Assembly: GCA_023935145.1 (NCBI GenBank) | Contig: CM043701.1 | Coordinates: forward strand, 76,242,317-76,306,316 | Source: Bretschneidera sinensis | Lineage: Eukaryota > Streptophyta > Magnoliopsida > Brassicales > Akaniaceae | Length of the DNA: 64,000 nt | Reading direction: 5' to 3' | Shown: positions 22,601 through 35,561 of the stretch, piece after piece | Numbering within the stretch: the stretch's first letter is position 1 | How the letters are laid out: the number at the start of each line of letters is the position of its first letter | Translations under genes and position numbers: made by a program | Notes under the pieces: model-generated | The model's input: the letters and a program-made list of their open reading frames with translations, nothing else | What the model was told of the DNA's origin: nothing | Database searches by the model: none

Positions 22601-23351
22601 ATGTTGACATGTGGGGAGACGTTCCCAATTAATAATACATACATTTCATCTGTTTTAAATATTGATTTTTATTAATGAGATGTTAAAGTGTTATTCTTGA
22701 TTGTAAATATTTTGATAAGTGAATAAGTCTTAGAGAGAGACAGATATAGTGAGAAAGAAATATGAAAGTATGATATAATAAGAACTATCTGAGTGATAGA
22801 ATATATGCTGTGAACCTCATAATGAGGTAATTATGAGATATAATTGATGGTCTCAAGGTGAATAAATATATGGGAATTAGAGACTGATAAAGAATGGGGA
22901 TTGTGATATGAGTAGTAATAATAGAATGATATTATCAAATTATATGAGATATAAATGAAAGAATTTTGGAGGGCTAATTATGCAAATTGAATACTTCTAT
23001 TAAATTTAATTCATTAAGCTTGTGAAGCTCTAAATAATTTCAAGTAGCAAGCAGGACATATAGTTTGGTGAGCTGAGATTCAGATGAAGTCATTACCTAT
23101 AAGCCATGTAGTCCACATCCTTAGACTAATCATATATTTTTTTTTTTGTAAATATTCATGCATATTATGTTATAAATAATGTTTAAGTTGAGATCTGAAT
23201 GATGTATTTCCCCTGTTGAGTGTTGAGGATTGATGTAATAATTGCAGTTGGTATTATTTTTATTGTTGCATATATGTGTTGTGCTGAGATTTTCAAAATG
23301 TGACAACATCATCTCCAGGGTGACCAACCCAGGATGGATCTTTAAAAATTT

Positions 23352-23363
23352 TGGTATCAGAGC
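23352..23363 (+). promoter_or_regulatory. Primer binding site (initiator tRNA-Met), Tekay
   Basis: TGGTATCAGAGC, the exact complement of the 3' end of plant initiator tRNA-Met without CCA extension differences, five bases from the LTR edge. Confidence 0.9.
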
Positions 23364-23434
23364 ATTAGGTTTTATGATGCTGTAGACTACACAAGAATTT
23401 AAATAAGTGGAAGATTTAAACAAACTATATTTTA

Positions 23435-24810
23435 ATGCAGAGTCTGAGGATGACACGTGGACGTGCTAAAGCTAGAGGTAGAGTTCTGAATCAGAAGGGA
23501 TGTGGTAGACCCCCAATATTTAGAAGAACTGAAGCAAAGGGGGAAGTGGAGTATGTGGTTCCTACAAGGAAACAGGTTACTAGTGCAGCTGGTACTAGTA
23601 GATGTGAGAGAGAATATGAGATTAAGAGGGATAAGTTGAGAGAAGTCTTTGATCATGCTATAGAGAGAATTAATGCAACAGAAGAAAGGGCTGATAATTT
23701 GTAGAGGAGATTAGAGGAAATGGATGGAATAGAACCTGATGTGGTGAGACAAGAGGTTCATGAGGGAGAAGGTGTGTTTGCTCATGAAATGCAAGATGAT
23801 TGTTTTGTGAGATTTCTTAAGTTTAAACCCTAGTCTTTTAGAGGATCTATAAATCTTGTGGAAGCTGAGCATTGGATTAGATATGTTGAGACATATTTTG
23901 AAGTCTTACTAGTGACAGATTGACGTAAGGTTGTTTTTGTTTCATTTATACTAGAAGGTGAGGCTTATCAATGGTGGGAAAATATTCTGCCTAGGGTGAG
24001 TACACAGGTAGAACAACTTTTAACTTGGTGTAAGTTTAAGGATGAGTTCTTTGCGAAGTATTTCCCAAATACATTTTAGGCACAGCAGGAGAGAGATTTT
24101 ATTCACTTAAGGCAGAATACCTTATCTGTGGCTAAGTATGATAGTAGATTTATAGCCCTGTCAAGCTTTTTACCTGAGTTAGTAAATACAGAGGAGAGAA
24201 AATGTAACCGATTTTTAGACGGGTTACACCTTGAAATTCGATCTAAACTCTCTTACATAGGTATTGGGAATTATGCTATAATGGTGGATAAAGAATTACA
24301 GATTGAGAATGATTCGAGGGAGGTTAGAACTAGGAGGGATTGGCTGAAAAGGTCTAGATTTGAGGGACCTAGAGATGGTGGCAGTATGAGTGTGCAGGGT
24401 GGGAGACCACCCTAGAGGGGGCGTTTCGTGTCACAAGGAACTATAGTACAGAGTCAGAGGAAAGTATGATCTGTTGCTTCTATAGCTCAGAGTAATACCG
24501 GTGGAACCCTTAGATTTGGGAGATAAGCTATGGGAACTGGGAGTTATGGTAGATGAGTAAGTATGCCGCTAAAGGGAAGTAGTAATCTGATGTATGAACA
24601 AGAGCCAAGAGTTTGCTTTAGATGTAATCAGACAAGGCATATAGCTCAAAATTTTCCTACTCAGATGTGCTGTGTATGTGGTGAAGGAGGACATAGAAGT
24701 ATAGATTGTCCAGTGGGGAAATTTGTTGAGATAGGTGCTAAGAGTGTTGGGAAAAGACAAGTGGAAAGAGGTGGTAGATCAAGGAGTGTGCGAGGTAGAG
24801 GTAGATGATC
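23435..24810 (+). pseudogene. Tekay gag (broken)
   Basis: A basic N-terminus (RGRAKARGR) is followed by a capsid region (about 23830-24330) with stops at 23702-23704 and later positions, and then by two CCHC knuckles. The first (CFRCNQTRHIAQNF) has lost its last cysteine; the second (CCVCGEGGHRSIDC) is intact. Family role: packages the RNA genome in virus-like particles. Stops recur every 100-300 bp, so no full product is possible. Confidence 0.75.
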
Positions 24811-27800
24811 AGTAGTTAAGAGAGGACACGGTGGTCACTTACAGCCCAGAGATAGCAGACTCTATGCATTGACCTAATAGGATGCACAAGCCACTCTTGA
24901 TGTTGTTATGGGTATGATATCTATCCTTGGTAGGCTTGCTAGATTATTGATTGATCCTGGTGCAACCCATTCTTTTGCATATAGTGTTTATATGAAATCT
25001 ATTGATGCTAGTGCTAGTCCTTTGATGCATGCAATTATTGTTGAGTTCCTACTAGGGATAGGGTTATTATCAAGACAGTTTATCAAGGTTGTGAGATTAA
25101 TTTCGTTGATAAAGAATTTGAAGTTGATTTGCTGCCTTTAGATATGACTGATTTTGATTTAATTTGGGGATGAATTGGTTATCTATATATCATGCTTGGG
25201 TAGATTGTTTTAGGAAGAATGTGGTGTTCAAAATACCCAGACAGGAGGAGTTTAATTTTCAAGGAGAACGTAAGATACTTGCAAATTGTCTTATTTCTGC
25301 TAGTAAATGGTTGAAGATGGGTTATGGGGGGTATTTGGCATATGTGATGGATTCTAGCAAGGAGGTTAGGAAGTTAGAAGAAATCTTGGTAGTGAAAGGT
25401 TTTTCTGATGTATTCCCTAAGGAGTTGTCTCGGTTACTTCTTAATAGGGAGATTGATTTTTCTATTGAGGTGATTTCGGGATCAACACCCATATCTATAG
25501 CACCTTATAGAATGGTACTAGCTTAATTGAGAGAGTTGAAAGTTCAGCTTCAGGAGTTGCTAGATAAATAGTTTATTCGACCTAGTATGTCACCTTGGGG
25601 AGCCCCTGTGTTGTTTATCAAGAAGAATGATGGGACAATGAGGTTGTGTATTGATTATAGATAGTTGAATAAGATCACCATCAAGAATAGATATCCTTTG
25701 CCCAAGATAGATGATTTATTCGAGCAGTTACAAGGAGCTAGGGTGTTTTCTAAGATAAACCTGAGATTGGTTTATCATCAATTGAGGATAAAGGAGGGGG
25801 ACGTGCCTAAGACTGTTTTTAGGACACATTATACCCATCATGAGTTCCTTGTGATGCCATTTGGGTTGACTAATGTTCTTGCAATATTTATGGATCTGAA
25901 TCAGGTGTTTAAACCATTCTTAGATAGATTTGTAATTGTGTTTATTGATGATATTTTGGTATATTCCAAGAATTAAGAGAAGCATATGCAACATTTAGAG
26001 ATAGTGTCTGAAATTCTGAGGAGAGAGAAATTATATACAAGGTTCTCTAAGTGTGAGTTTTAGTTGAGTGAAATATCTTTCTTGGGGCATGTTGTGTCAG
26101 GAGAGGGAATAACAGTTGACCTACAGAAAGTAGAAGCAATGTTGAATTGGGAAAAACCCACTATTATAACTGAAATTAGAAGTTTTTTGGGGTTGGCTGG
26201 TTATTATAGGAGGTTTATCCAAAAAAATTCTATGATTGCTGGACTATTAACTGGATTGACTAGGAAGGAAGTGAAGTTTAGGTGATCAGAAGAATGTGAG
26301 AGGAGTTTCCAGTTGTTGAATGAAAAATTGACTATTGCCTTGGTATTAGTGCTTCTTTCTGGTGATGAAGGATTTGTGGTATATAGCGATGCGTCACATC
26401 AGGGGTTGGGATGTGTGTTGATGCAACATGGGAGAGTTATAGTTTATGCTTCTAGGCAATTGAAGAACCATGAGAGAAATTAACCGACCCATGATTTAGA
26501 ATTGTTTGCCATAGTTTTTACTTTGAAGATTTGGAGACATCATTTGTATGAAGCCAATTATGAAATTTTTACTGATCATAAAAGTTTGATACATTTACCG
26601 ACCCAGAAGGAGTTGAATTTGAGGCAAAGGAGGTTGATGGAGATGATTAGTGATTATGAAATTACAATTCCTTATCATCGGCTAATGTAGTAGCTGATGC
26701 ATTGAGTAGAAAGGCTACAGGGAGATTAGCTGCTATTGAGAGTTATAATACTAGCTTGATGATAGAATTAAGAAAAATGAGGATGCAGTTGAGTGTCAAT
26801 GATAGAGGAGTATTGATGAAAAATATGGTGGTACAATCTTCTATTGTTGATCATTTATTACAGATGTAGGGTAGAGATGAAGGGATAGAGAATATCAAAC
26901 AAGAAGTATTGAGTGGGAAGCCGACTAAATTTAGAATTAGAGAAGATGGTATGGTGGTATTAGGGCATAGATTTTATGTTCCCAATGATGTGGAGATGAG
27001 AAAGGAGATACTAAGGGAGGCTCATGATTCTGTATATTCTATGCACCCGAGTAATAATAAGATATCTAGCAGGTTTATTACAACCTCTTCCAGTACTTGA
27101 GTGGCCATGGGAGAATGTGAGCATGAATTTTGTGTTTGGTTTTTCCCGTACCCAGAGGAATCATGACGTTGTATGGGTTATAGTGGATAGACTTTATAAG
27201 TCTTCACATTTCCTTCCTATTAAAACTACCTGGAGTCCTAAAAGGTTGGCTGAATTGTATGTAGTGGAGATTGTAGATTACATGGAGTACATTTGAGCAT
27301 TGTATCAGATAAAGATTCTAGATTTACTTCTAGATTTTGAAGAGGTTTTCAAGAAGCTATGGGTATGTAGTTGCAGTTTAGTCAGCTTTTCATCCACAAA
27401 CTGATGGGCAGACGGAAAGAATCATCAGAATACTAGAAGATATGCTAAAGGCAAGCGTATTGAGTTTCTCAGTGAGCTGGGATGCTTATTTACCCTTGAT
27501 CGAGTTTGCATACAATCATCAGTATCAAACTAGTATTGGGATGGCACCATTTGAGGCTTTATATAGTATAAGGTATAGAACTCCAGTATGTTGGGAAGAA
27601 GCTGGAGAAAAAAAGATATTTGATCCAGAAATAATAGATTTGACTACTGAGGGGATCAAATTGGTTAGAGAGAACCTTAGAGCAGCACAAAACAGACAAA
27701 AGGGATATGCTGATGATAGAAGATGACCTCTCGAGTTTCAAGTTGGTGATTGGGTATTTTTGAAGATATCTCCGTGGAAGGGTGTATTAAGGTTTGAAAA

Positions 27801-28161
27801 GAAGGGAAAGTTGAGCCCGAGATTTTTGGGACCATATGAGGTGATTAAAAGAGTTGGACCAGTCGCATATAGATTGGATTTGCCTCCAGAGTTAAAACAA
27901 TTAAACAATGTGTTTCATGTTTCACTTTTGAGAAAGTATTTACATAATGACTCCCATAGTATTCCAAATCAGGCAATAGAACTTCAGGAAGATTTGACAT
28001 TTATGTAAGTACCAACCAGAATTCTATATAGAAAGGAACAAGTCTTGCGTAATAAAGTCATTCCTTTTATTCAAGTATTATGGCGGAACAAAGATGTTGA
28101 AGAAATTACATGGGAGCATGAGGCAAGGATGAGGAAAGAATACCCCCCAACTTTTTCATGA
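24811..28161 (+). pseudogene. Tekay pol: protease, RT, RNase H, integrase, chromodomain (broken)
   Basis: Protease: the catalytic DTGA is DPGA (Asp codon at 24953). Reverse transcriptase (about 25370-26100): FIDDILVYS with the catalytic aspartates retained (25941-25952). RNase H: about 26280-26700, with VYSDAS. Integrase: the zinc-binding part is mostly deleted, with a junction near 27066; the core follows in a decayed state, then the [18 protein letters not shown] module (27820-27890). A chromodomain (about 28003-28150, motif EITWEHEARMRKEYP) closes the frame with TGA at 28159. Known role of the chromodomain: directs integration toward chromatin marks. In-frame stops exceed a dozen. Confidence 0.85.
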
Positions 28162-28210
28162 ATTAGGTAAGGAAATTTCAGGGAAGAAATTTTTGTAAGG
28201 TGGGTAGAAT

Positions 28211-30377
28211 TGTAATACTCATATTTTTAAAGTAAGGGTAAAGAAGTAGTTCGATAGATATGACATGGAATTAAATAATATATATGAACAATTTATTTCT
28301 AAATAAAATGATTCTTTTGAAAGAAAAAAAAAAGACTTGTGGACAGTGTGGATAAGGAAGAAGGAAAAAAAATGTTTTGTTTGAAAAAAAAGCAAAAAAA
28401 AAAAAAGGAGGGGGGGGGGGCGTCCAAGTTAGAAGGTAAAAAGAAAAAGAAAAAGAAAAAGAAAAAAAACAATGGGGGGCATGCAATACCTGGAAGTCTA
28501 GGTGTTGCATGAAAATCATGCAAATGGACACTAAGTCCACATATAGAAAAAGGGGGACACTAAGCACCAGTTGAACAAATGGTGCAATAGCGGCGTACGG
28601 TTAAAAATTTATATAAAATTTGTTTTCATTGATTTGTTTTATTAGTTACCAAATCCTGTTTGGTTTTCTTCCTTCTTCAATACAAACTACTATATTTCTT
28701 TATACACTTAGGGACTGAAAGAAAAGTTGAAAGAGAAAATTTTTGAAGGGGTTAACGAGAGAATTTTACAGAGAATGACGGAAAGCTCTAAGAAAACAAA
28801 AGGTAATAATGTAAATTTTATTTTTAAAATTTAGCATACATGAAATTTCCCGGAATTCAATGTGGGAATTTTCAAATGATGTGAATTATGGAAGAATTGA
28901 AGAAAAAGTTCGAAATTTTAATATAAATATTTTATCAAGTGTTGATGATCAGCAATCGAGGGAAATTGCTGAAAAGAGCAGAAAAGGCAAGGAGGTTATC
29001 CACGGGTAGCTCTAAGTGCTATGTGGTGAGTTGGATTTACTTTAAGTAATAAAGATAAATATCAAATACATAGTGATAATATTTGAATAAATTATTAACC
29101 TATGATTTGATAATAGATGAAAGTTGGTTTATGGGTATGATAGGAATAATTGATATGTAAAAAATTATTATATGAAAAGTAATATTATTGGAATAATGAG
29201 TCGATTTAATAATGAAGGTGATAAATAAAATTATTAACGAGTTATGGTTGATAAATTGATATAATATATGAGAAGAAGAATTTAGTGAAATTGATCAAAT
29301 AATAATTTGAGAAGAAGCAGGATAGCTAAATTGAATGTCTGAATACATATTTGTTTTTATATAATTGTTCATATGTATATGCATGAAATAAAAGAACCAG
29401 CAGGGGGCTGGTCTAAATGAAAAACCGTGACAGCCGGTGTATGCTGGAAATAAATAAAAACTGTGACTGCTAGTATGTGCTGGAAATGGAAGAACTGGGA
29501 GGGGGCCGATCTAAATGAAAAATCGTGATAGTCGGTGTATGCTGGAAATAAATGAAAACCGTGCTAGGTAGTAGATGCTAGAAATAAAAGAACTGAGAGG
29601 GGCCAGTCTAAATTAAAACATGTTGACATGTGGGAAAACGTTCCTCATTAATAATATATGCATTGCATCTGTTTTAAATATTGATTTTTATTACTGAGAT
29701 GCTAAAGTGTTGTTCTTGATTGTAAATTTATTGATAAATGAATGAGTCTCATAGAAAGAGAGATATAGTGGGAAAGAAATATGAAAGTATGATATTATAA
29801 AAACTATTTGAGTAATAGAATATATATTGTGAACCTCATAATGAGGTAATAATGAGATATAATTGATGGTCTCAAGGTGAATAAATATATGGGAAGAAGA
29901 GACAGATAAAGAATGGGGATTGTGATATGAGTAGTGATAATAGAATGCTATTATCAAATTATATGAGATATAGATGAATGAATATTGGAAAACTAATTAT
30001 AAAAAATTGAATATTTTTAGTAAATTTAATTCATTGAGCTTGCGAAGCTCACCCCTCATAGTTAAATAATTTCAGGTAGCAGGCAAGACAAATAGTTTGG
30101 TGAGCTGAGATTCAGATGAAGTCATTATCCGTAAGCCACGTATTCCACATCCTCAGACTAATGAGAAAAAAAATATTTGTAAATATTAATGCATATTTTG
30201 TTATATATAATGTTTAAGTTGAGATATTAATGATGTATCTCCCCTGTTGAGGGTTGAGGATTGATAAAATAATTGCAGTTGGTATTATTTTTATTGTTGC
30301 ATATATGTGTCATCCTAGAATTTGCAAAATGTGACAACACCATTTCGAGGGTGGCCAACCCGGGATGGGTCGTTATA
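28211..30377 (+). repeat. Tekay 3' LTR
   Basis: It starts TGTAATACTC directly after a purine-rich GTGGGTAGAAT tract, and ends CGTTATA, one change from TTACA. The boundary is fixed by the duplication TATAT at 30378-30382. The TATA box is at 28612-28619. Confidence 0.9.
28612..28619 (+). promoter_or_regulatory. TATA box, Tekay 3' LTR
   Basis: TATAAAAT, matching the position of the TATA box in the 5' LTR. Confidence 0.45.
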
Positions 30378-30382
30378 TATAT

Positions 30383-30882
30383 CACTAATTTACGCTTGAA
30401 AGGAATGGTGGACTTGAATTAACTAAAATAGATATGACTTGTTGCACAAACGTAAAGTCATATACATTTAAGAGGCTAAATTATGATTGAAAATTGCATA
30501 AAATGAAAATGATAATAGTTATCTACATATCAAGTGCAATGTAGTTTGTTGCGAACGTAAGGGTTGTTCGCTAAGAAACTTTCCAAAATGTTTTTTTCCT
30601 TTCCAAATTGAGGGTTGTGGGAATAAAAAAAATGAATAGTTGGAGGAGCCATTTAGATTAAAAACCAAATCTTTATGGTAGTTAATAATATGAATAGGCT
30701 CTAATTTATCTATTGTTATATTATAGATCGCAATGGATAATCTTAACCCACTATCTATAATCTTTGATACAAACATACTGGCTGGGCCCAATTTTCTTGT
30801 CTGGCTAAGGAACTTGAGAATTATTCTCAATTTCAAAAAGATAGCCTATTTTTTTTATTAATCACTCCCAACTCGTTTTGTT
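30383..30882 (+). other. copia-1 leader, continued
   Basis: Completes the second 82-bp repeat copy (to 30447) and then runs through unassigned sequence to the first gag codons. No separate gene is seen. Confidence 0.55.
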
Positions 30883-31563
30883 GTGAAAGCTTTGGAAGAA
30901 GATGTCGCTACTTATGAGAAGTGGCAAGAGGATAACATGAAGGCAAGGTGCTACAATCTAGCATCTATGTCTAATGAACTTCGGAAAAAGCATAACAAAA
31001 TGGAAAGCACATTTTTTATCTTCCTTCGTCTACAAGAGTTGTATGGTGAACATAGTCATAATGCAAGGTTCCATGTATCTAAGGACCTCTTCAAGGCTAG
31101 GATGCCCGAAGGATTATCAATCCATGGGTATGGATTGAAGATGATCAACTATATAGAGCAGTTAGACAGACTCAATTTTCATATGGATGTGGAGTTAAGT
31201 GATAACTTGATTCTGTAGTCCCTTCCATACTCATATTCTTAGTTCGTTATGAACTGCAACATGAACAAGATAGAAGCTATTCTTCTAGAGCTTGTAAACA
31301 TGTTAAAGACTGTTGAGAGAACAATCAAGAAAGGCAAAACATATATTATACTTGTTGATGGAGCTTCTTCCTTTAAAAGGAAAGTCTTGAAGAAGAAGAA
31401 GAAACCATTGAAAGAAAAAGGAGGTGCTAGAAAGACGATTTCTTCTGAAGTCAAGAAAGATAAGGGCCAGTGCATCCATTTTGGCAAGGATGGACATTAA
31501 AAAAAGGAATTTCAATGAGTACTTTGCAACCTTAAAAGACAAGCCTTTAGAAGATATGTTCAA
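30883..31563 (+). pseudogene. copia-1 gag (broken)
   Basis: The translation resembles plant copia gag of the UBN2 type: an N-terminal part with ATYEKWQEDN, then a conserved SLPYSYSQFV-like stretch with stops in it (after 31215), a basic lysine-rich linker (31375-31430), and a decayed zinc knuckle (CIHFGKDGH, second and last cysteines replaced). There is no ATG at the start of the similarity, so the N-terminus is missing or lost. Confidence 0.7.
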
Positions 31564-32672
31564 GTTTTTTTGTTATTAATATTAACTTAAATGTTAACAA
31601 TACTTCTTCATAGGTATTGTATAGCGGTTGTGGCTCACACATCTATAATAATTTGCAGGCAATTTAAAGAAGTAGAAAGTTGAGAAAGGGTGAAGTTGAT
31701 TTGGACCTTGGAAATTGAGCAAAAGTTGTTGCATTAGCCTTGGGGACATATTGCTTAGAGTTACTATCTGGAGAAACTTTAGAACCTCAAGATTGTTGTT
31801 ATGTACCAGTTTTAATTAGAAATGTTGTTTTAGTTTCTAAGTTAGGTAAGGAAGGCTATGAATTTTCCCTTAAGGAAAATTGGTGTTCTATTATGGTACT
31901 GGTACATTGAATAATTGTCTTTATATTCTTAAAGTAGATGGAAATGTTTTCAATATCAAAACACATAAGAGCAAAAGAGATAATGAAATGAATCATTCTT
32001 ATATGTGGCACTTAAGACTAGGTCATATCAATCAAAATAGGGTAAACAAGTTGGTTAAAGGTAGACATTTATTTCTATCTAATTTTGAATCATATTAAAC
32101 TTGTGAAGCCTGTCTCATGGAAAAGATGACTAGATCTCCATTTAGTGGACATAGAGAAAGAGTCGCGGATGTATTATGGTTAACATACAGTGATGTGTGT
32201 GGACCCGTAAGAGTTAATGCTAATGGAGGTTACTCCTACTTCATTACCTTTACCAATGAAAACTCAAGGTATGAGTATGTGTACTTAATGAAGTACAAGT
32301 ACGAATAATTTGAAAAGTTTAAAGAATTCAGGAGTGAAGTTAAAAAGAAAACTAAGAAAGGTATTAAAGCTCTTCGATCTGATTGAAGAGGTGAATATCT
32401 GACTAATGATTTTTTTTAATTAACTCAAATAGAATGAGATTCTTTCACAATGGACTCTTCCTGGAATAACAAAATTGAATGGTGTGTCCGAAAGGAAGAA
32501 TCGTACTCTATTAGATACGCTATTGTCCATGATGAGTTTCATCAATCTTCTTGTATCTTTTTAGTGATACACCCTTCTCACCGCCACATATTTATTGAAC
32601 AGAATTCCCTCAAAGGCAGTACCTAAAACACCATATAAGATATGAAAAGGTAAAAAAAAAAACCTATTCTTA
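31564..32672 (+). pseudogene. copia-1 pol, first part: pre-integrase and integrase (broken)
   Basis: The GAG-pre-integrase signature MWHLRLGHINQ is at about 32004-32036, followed by CEACLMEKMTRSPFSGH and the integrase core start (YSDVCGPV, with the first catalytic Asp, near 32190). Several stops follow. The reading is cut at 32677 by the TR-GAG2 insertion and continues in the same frame context at 38823 (LKH to VKIWGCPAY). A protease is not recognisable in 31564-31880. Confidence 0.75.
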
Positions 32673-33410
32673 AGCATTGATTACGCCCAAAACATAACGT
32701 GGTAGTTGTAGCACAGTTAGGGTGTCGATTCCACAGGGAAACAAGTTAACTACAAGAGAAGGCGTGAACCTTAACACAAACGATAAAGATTAAGTGAGAG
32801 AATCAAGTGTCGTGTGAAAATTGTGTAGATAGATTATGTTGGAGAACAAGGTTCCTGGAATCCTCCTTAGGTTCGTTGCCTTATTCCAATCTTGATTCAA
32901 TTGTTTTTATCTCGATTGCAAGTTTCTCATCCCAAACAGGCAATCGGCAAATATTTAATTAAGCACAAGTAAACCCTAATGTAATTGTTATGAAATCCTC
33001 TTTACTTTCAAGCACACATGACCTAACTTATAGATTATCAAGAAATGACAATATATCATAATGAAAATACTGCAATAATGAACAAATCTATAAGAGAAAT
33101 CTACAGGACTCAATCACACCTTAACAACATCACATAAGAAGAGCATGACTAGATTTATATGGGGGAGAAAGATGTAATCATCAAATTAAGGGGAAATCTT
33201 CTAATTAGATTAAAAAGTAAATCATAACAATGTTTAATGATGATAAATCGAAACTACAACTGAATCAAGAAAAGAAGTAAAGAACAATTACACCTAGAGA
33301 TTCATCCCTTTGCCTTGCTTGGAGATTAGACAGCCATATGGCTCCTCCTTGAATCTTTAAACCCTTGTCCAGCCTCCAATTGATTCCTTTCTCTTAAACC
33401 CTAAGTGATC

Positions 33411-33418
33411 TATTTATA
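33411..33418 (-). promoter_or_regulatory. TATA box, TR-GAG2 3' LTR
   Basis: TATAAATA on the minus strand, about 80 bp downstream of the array. Confidence 0.6.
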
Positions 33419-33498
33419 GTACAAAGGTCCAAGGGTGTTTTCAGGTTTAATCTATTGCTTAAAATCCTAATTAAGTTTTAACTCAGAGATATAACATC

Positions 33499-33651
33499 GT
33501 GTGCACCCTATGGTGCTCCTTTATGAGTGCTGCGGTGTTGGCTTTAGCTTTGGTTGGGTGTGCTTCTGGGCACCGCAGTGCACACTGATGGTTCAAGATG
33601 TGGAGGCTTCTGGGCACCGCGGTGCTGGCTGAGGGGCACCGCGATGCACAT
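33499..33651 (-). repeat. CACCGCGGTGC motif array, TR-GAG2 3' LTR
   Basis: Five to six variants of GGGCACCGCGGTGC separated by dissimilar spacers. The variant at 33614-33625 (GCACCGCGGTGC) is a perfect 12-bp palindrome. GC-rich, in an otherwise AT-rich LTR. Confidence 0.8.
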
Positions 33652-33912
33652 TGATGACTTGATTTTTTCTTCATGTTTGCTTCTCCGCAACCACTCTGAC
33701 ACTCCGTTATGCATGGAATCTTGGCGCTTTAAGCAACAATCGCTTTTTCTTCGCTTTTGGACACAAAGTGCCTGAAAATGCACTGAAATAAGTCAGTGAT
33801 CCAATAATATCACTTTAGAGTTATTAACATATAAAAATGCAATAAAGACCGAGATCAATCCTAATATGCTAACAATTAGACATTGTTGAGATGCATTTTT
33901 TGGCTCTCATCA

Positions 33913-35560
33913 CAACCCCCAACTAACTTGTTGCTAGTCCCTAGAAATTCAAGCGAAAACAAAGGATGAATTCTATGGTGGGAGTTAAAAACAAAGTAAA
34001 GCAATACTAGCGTTGAACCAAGAGTAATTCATTTTTTTTTGTCTAAAAAATTGCACACAACATACAACACATAGAATTATTAAATATCATTCAAGTCAAA
34101 AAGTAATCCAACCATCAATCTTAAAATCGTTATTGACTCTTAACATCCATCTTACCACAATCCATTAATCCGAACACCCGGATGATTTTATGCACAACAT
34201 TCATGAATATAAGTCTTGGCCTCTAAGAACATAATAAATTGTGTAACATCAATCAAAAATCAAGCTCCATAGGCTTACTTTTCAAATCACTCTCCACTAT
34301 TGTAGAAAAAATCACACTACATTGGATCAATAGGTCTTTACTAAGCTTGTAACGTTAGGCTAAGGTAAAGGTTAAGAAAGAACGGGAAGGATTCAACAAG
34401 TAAAAGAACTTAATCTCTTAGCTTTGAACACAACTCTTTAAGCACTGGATAACCTTACTTCACTACCCAACTCTTCTAATCATTTTTCGAGCATTTCTTT
34501 CAACAAATCACCATTTTTTTTCTTTCTTTCTTCTTTCTTTGCCATAATTCACTTCTTTTTTTATTTTGGCACATAAGACCATTCACCTCCTTTTTCATCA
34601 TTTTTTTTTTCTTTTCCATAACCCCCAACTTATCTTTTTTCATGTATTTGGGCTATGGTAATAATATTTTTTTTTCCTCATACTTTCATCCTTACTTCTC
34701 TTGAGTGCTTCTCAACAAATGTGTATAACTAAGTTCTTTTAAAAAGAAGGTAAGGATAAAATATTTTAGGCTCATAAAGGTGAGTAAATGGGCTATTGAA
34801 AGAAACAAAGCTCAAATTATTTTTCAAGGAAAAGGCTCAAATGGGTGACTAATGATAAATATAGCAATGGTACGTTTGGAAGGCTCAAACGGTTCAAAAA
34901 TGGCCTATATCATATCCTAAGTAGTGTACATTCTAGAAATTCGCCTCAAGTAATTATCAAATAAGTTCTAGAGCTTGTCGAGACCGCAAAAGTATTCACA
35001 AAACAATCACACATAAAACTTCTCTAAATGTTTTAGACTAATCATACATTCTTACCGAAAACTAGAGTCTCAAACCAAGTGAAGATTGATACTTAAATTA
35101 ATTTCAAACCGAAGCAAGATTCAACTTCTTCTAAATGCTATATGTTATCTCAATTTAAACTCATATCATTGACATGTGAATAAACTCTAAGGCTTAATAC
35201 AAAGCATGCTAAAAACAAACAAAAAGGGAAAATGACACCAAACAGTTCAATGAAAAACATGAAAAACAGGGATATGTTTCCTCCACCCCCAACTTAAAGT
35301 AGGCATTGTCCTTAATGTGAAAGCAAAAGATAAGGAAACTCCCTTTGTAGCCAAAAATGCATATAATCTAAAAATTGTGCACCACCATTTGAACCGCTTC
35401 GTATATTTGTCCCTAAAAAAGAAATACGAAAGTAAAACTGGAAAACAGCAAAATAATAATAATAAATAAGGACAAGAAATATGAAAAACAGTAAAAATAA
35501 AAGGATATGTTGTGGGTTGCCTCTCATGAGCACTAAGTTTTACGTCTTCAGCCAGACGCT
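33913..35560 (-). other. 3' noncoding region of TR-GAG2
   Basis: No coding domain. It holds three GTTGGGGGT-type purine tracts on the minus strand (33913-33926 against the LTR, 34620-34635 and 35283-35297), an arrangement like that in TR-GAG1 and Athila. The conserved post-coding block is at its upstream end. Confidence 0.6.
35519..35557 (-). promoter_or_regulatory. Conserved post-coding block, TR-GAG2
   Basis: The minus strand reads GGCTGAAGACGTAAAACTTA then GTGCTCATGAGAGGCAACCC, matching the blocks at 6465 and 50245. Confidence 0.55.
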
Positions 35561-35561
35561 C

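Larger units (their letters stand above)
21297..23346 (+). repeat. Tekay 5' LTR
   Basis: It starts TGTAATACC and ends near TGGATCTTTAAA, where the canonical end in sister copies is GGGTCATTACA. The U3 carries a perfect inverted repeat at 21550-21581 and a TATA box at 21683. The middle (22470-22620) holds four-fold variants of a phrase around ACCGTGACAACCGGTGTATGC. Confidence 0.85.
21297..30377 (+). mobile_element. Tekay-type chromovirus, complete but dead
   Basis: Two LTRs (21297-23346 and 28211-30377) enclose a tRNA-Met primer site, gag, protease, RT, RNase H, integrase and a C-terminal chromodomain. The target duplication is TATAT (21292-21296 and 30378-30382), confirmed by the interrupted 82-bp tandem repeat. 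The integrase followed by a chromodomain identifies a chromovirus, and the sequence pattern best fits the Tekay (Del) clade. Dozens of stops and an integrase deletion make it inactive. Confidence 0.9.
32678..33912 (-). repeat. TR-GAG2 3' LTR
   Basis: On the minus strand it starts TGATGAGAGCC and ends GGGCGTAATCA. The U5 side contains CCCTGTGGAATCGAC, akin to the Athila U5 block CCCTGTGGATTCGAC at 44497. The TATA box is at 33411 and the palindromic array at 33499-33651. Confidence 0.9.
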
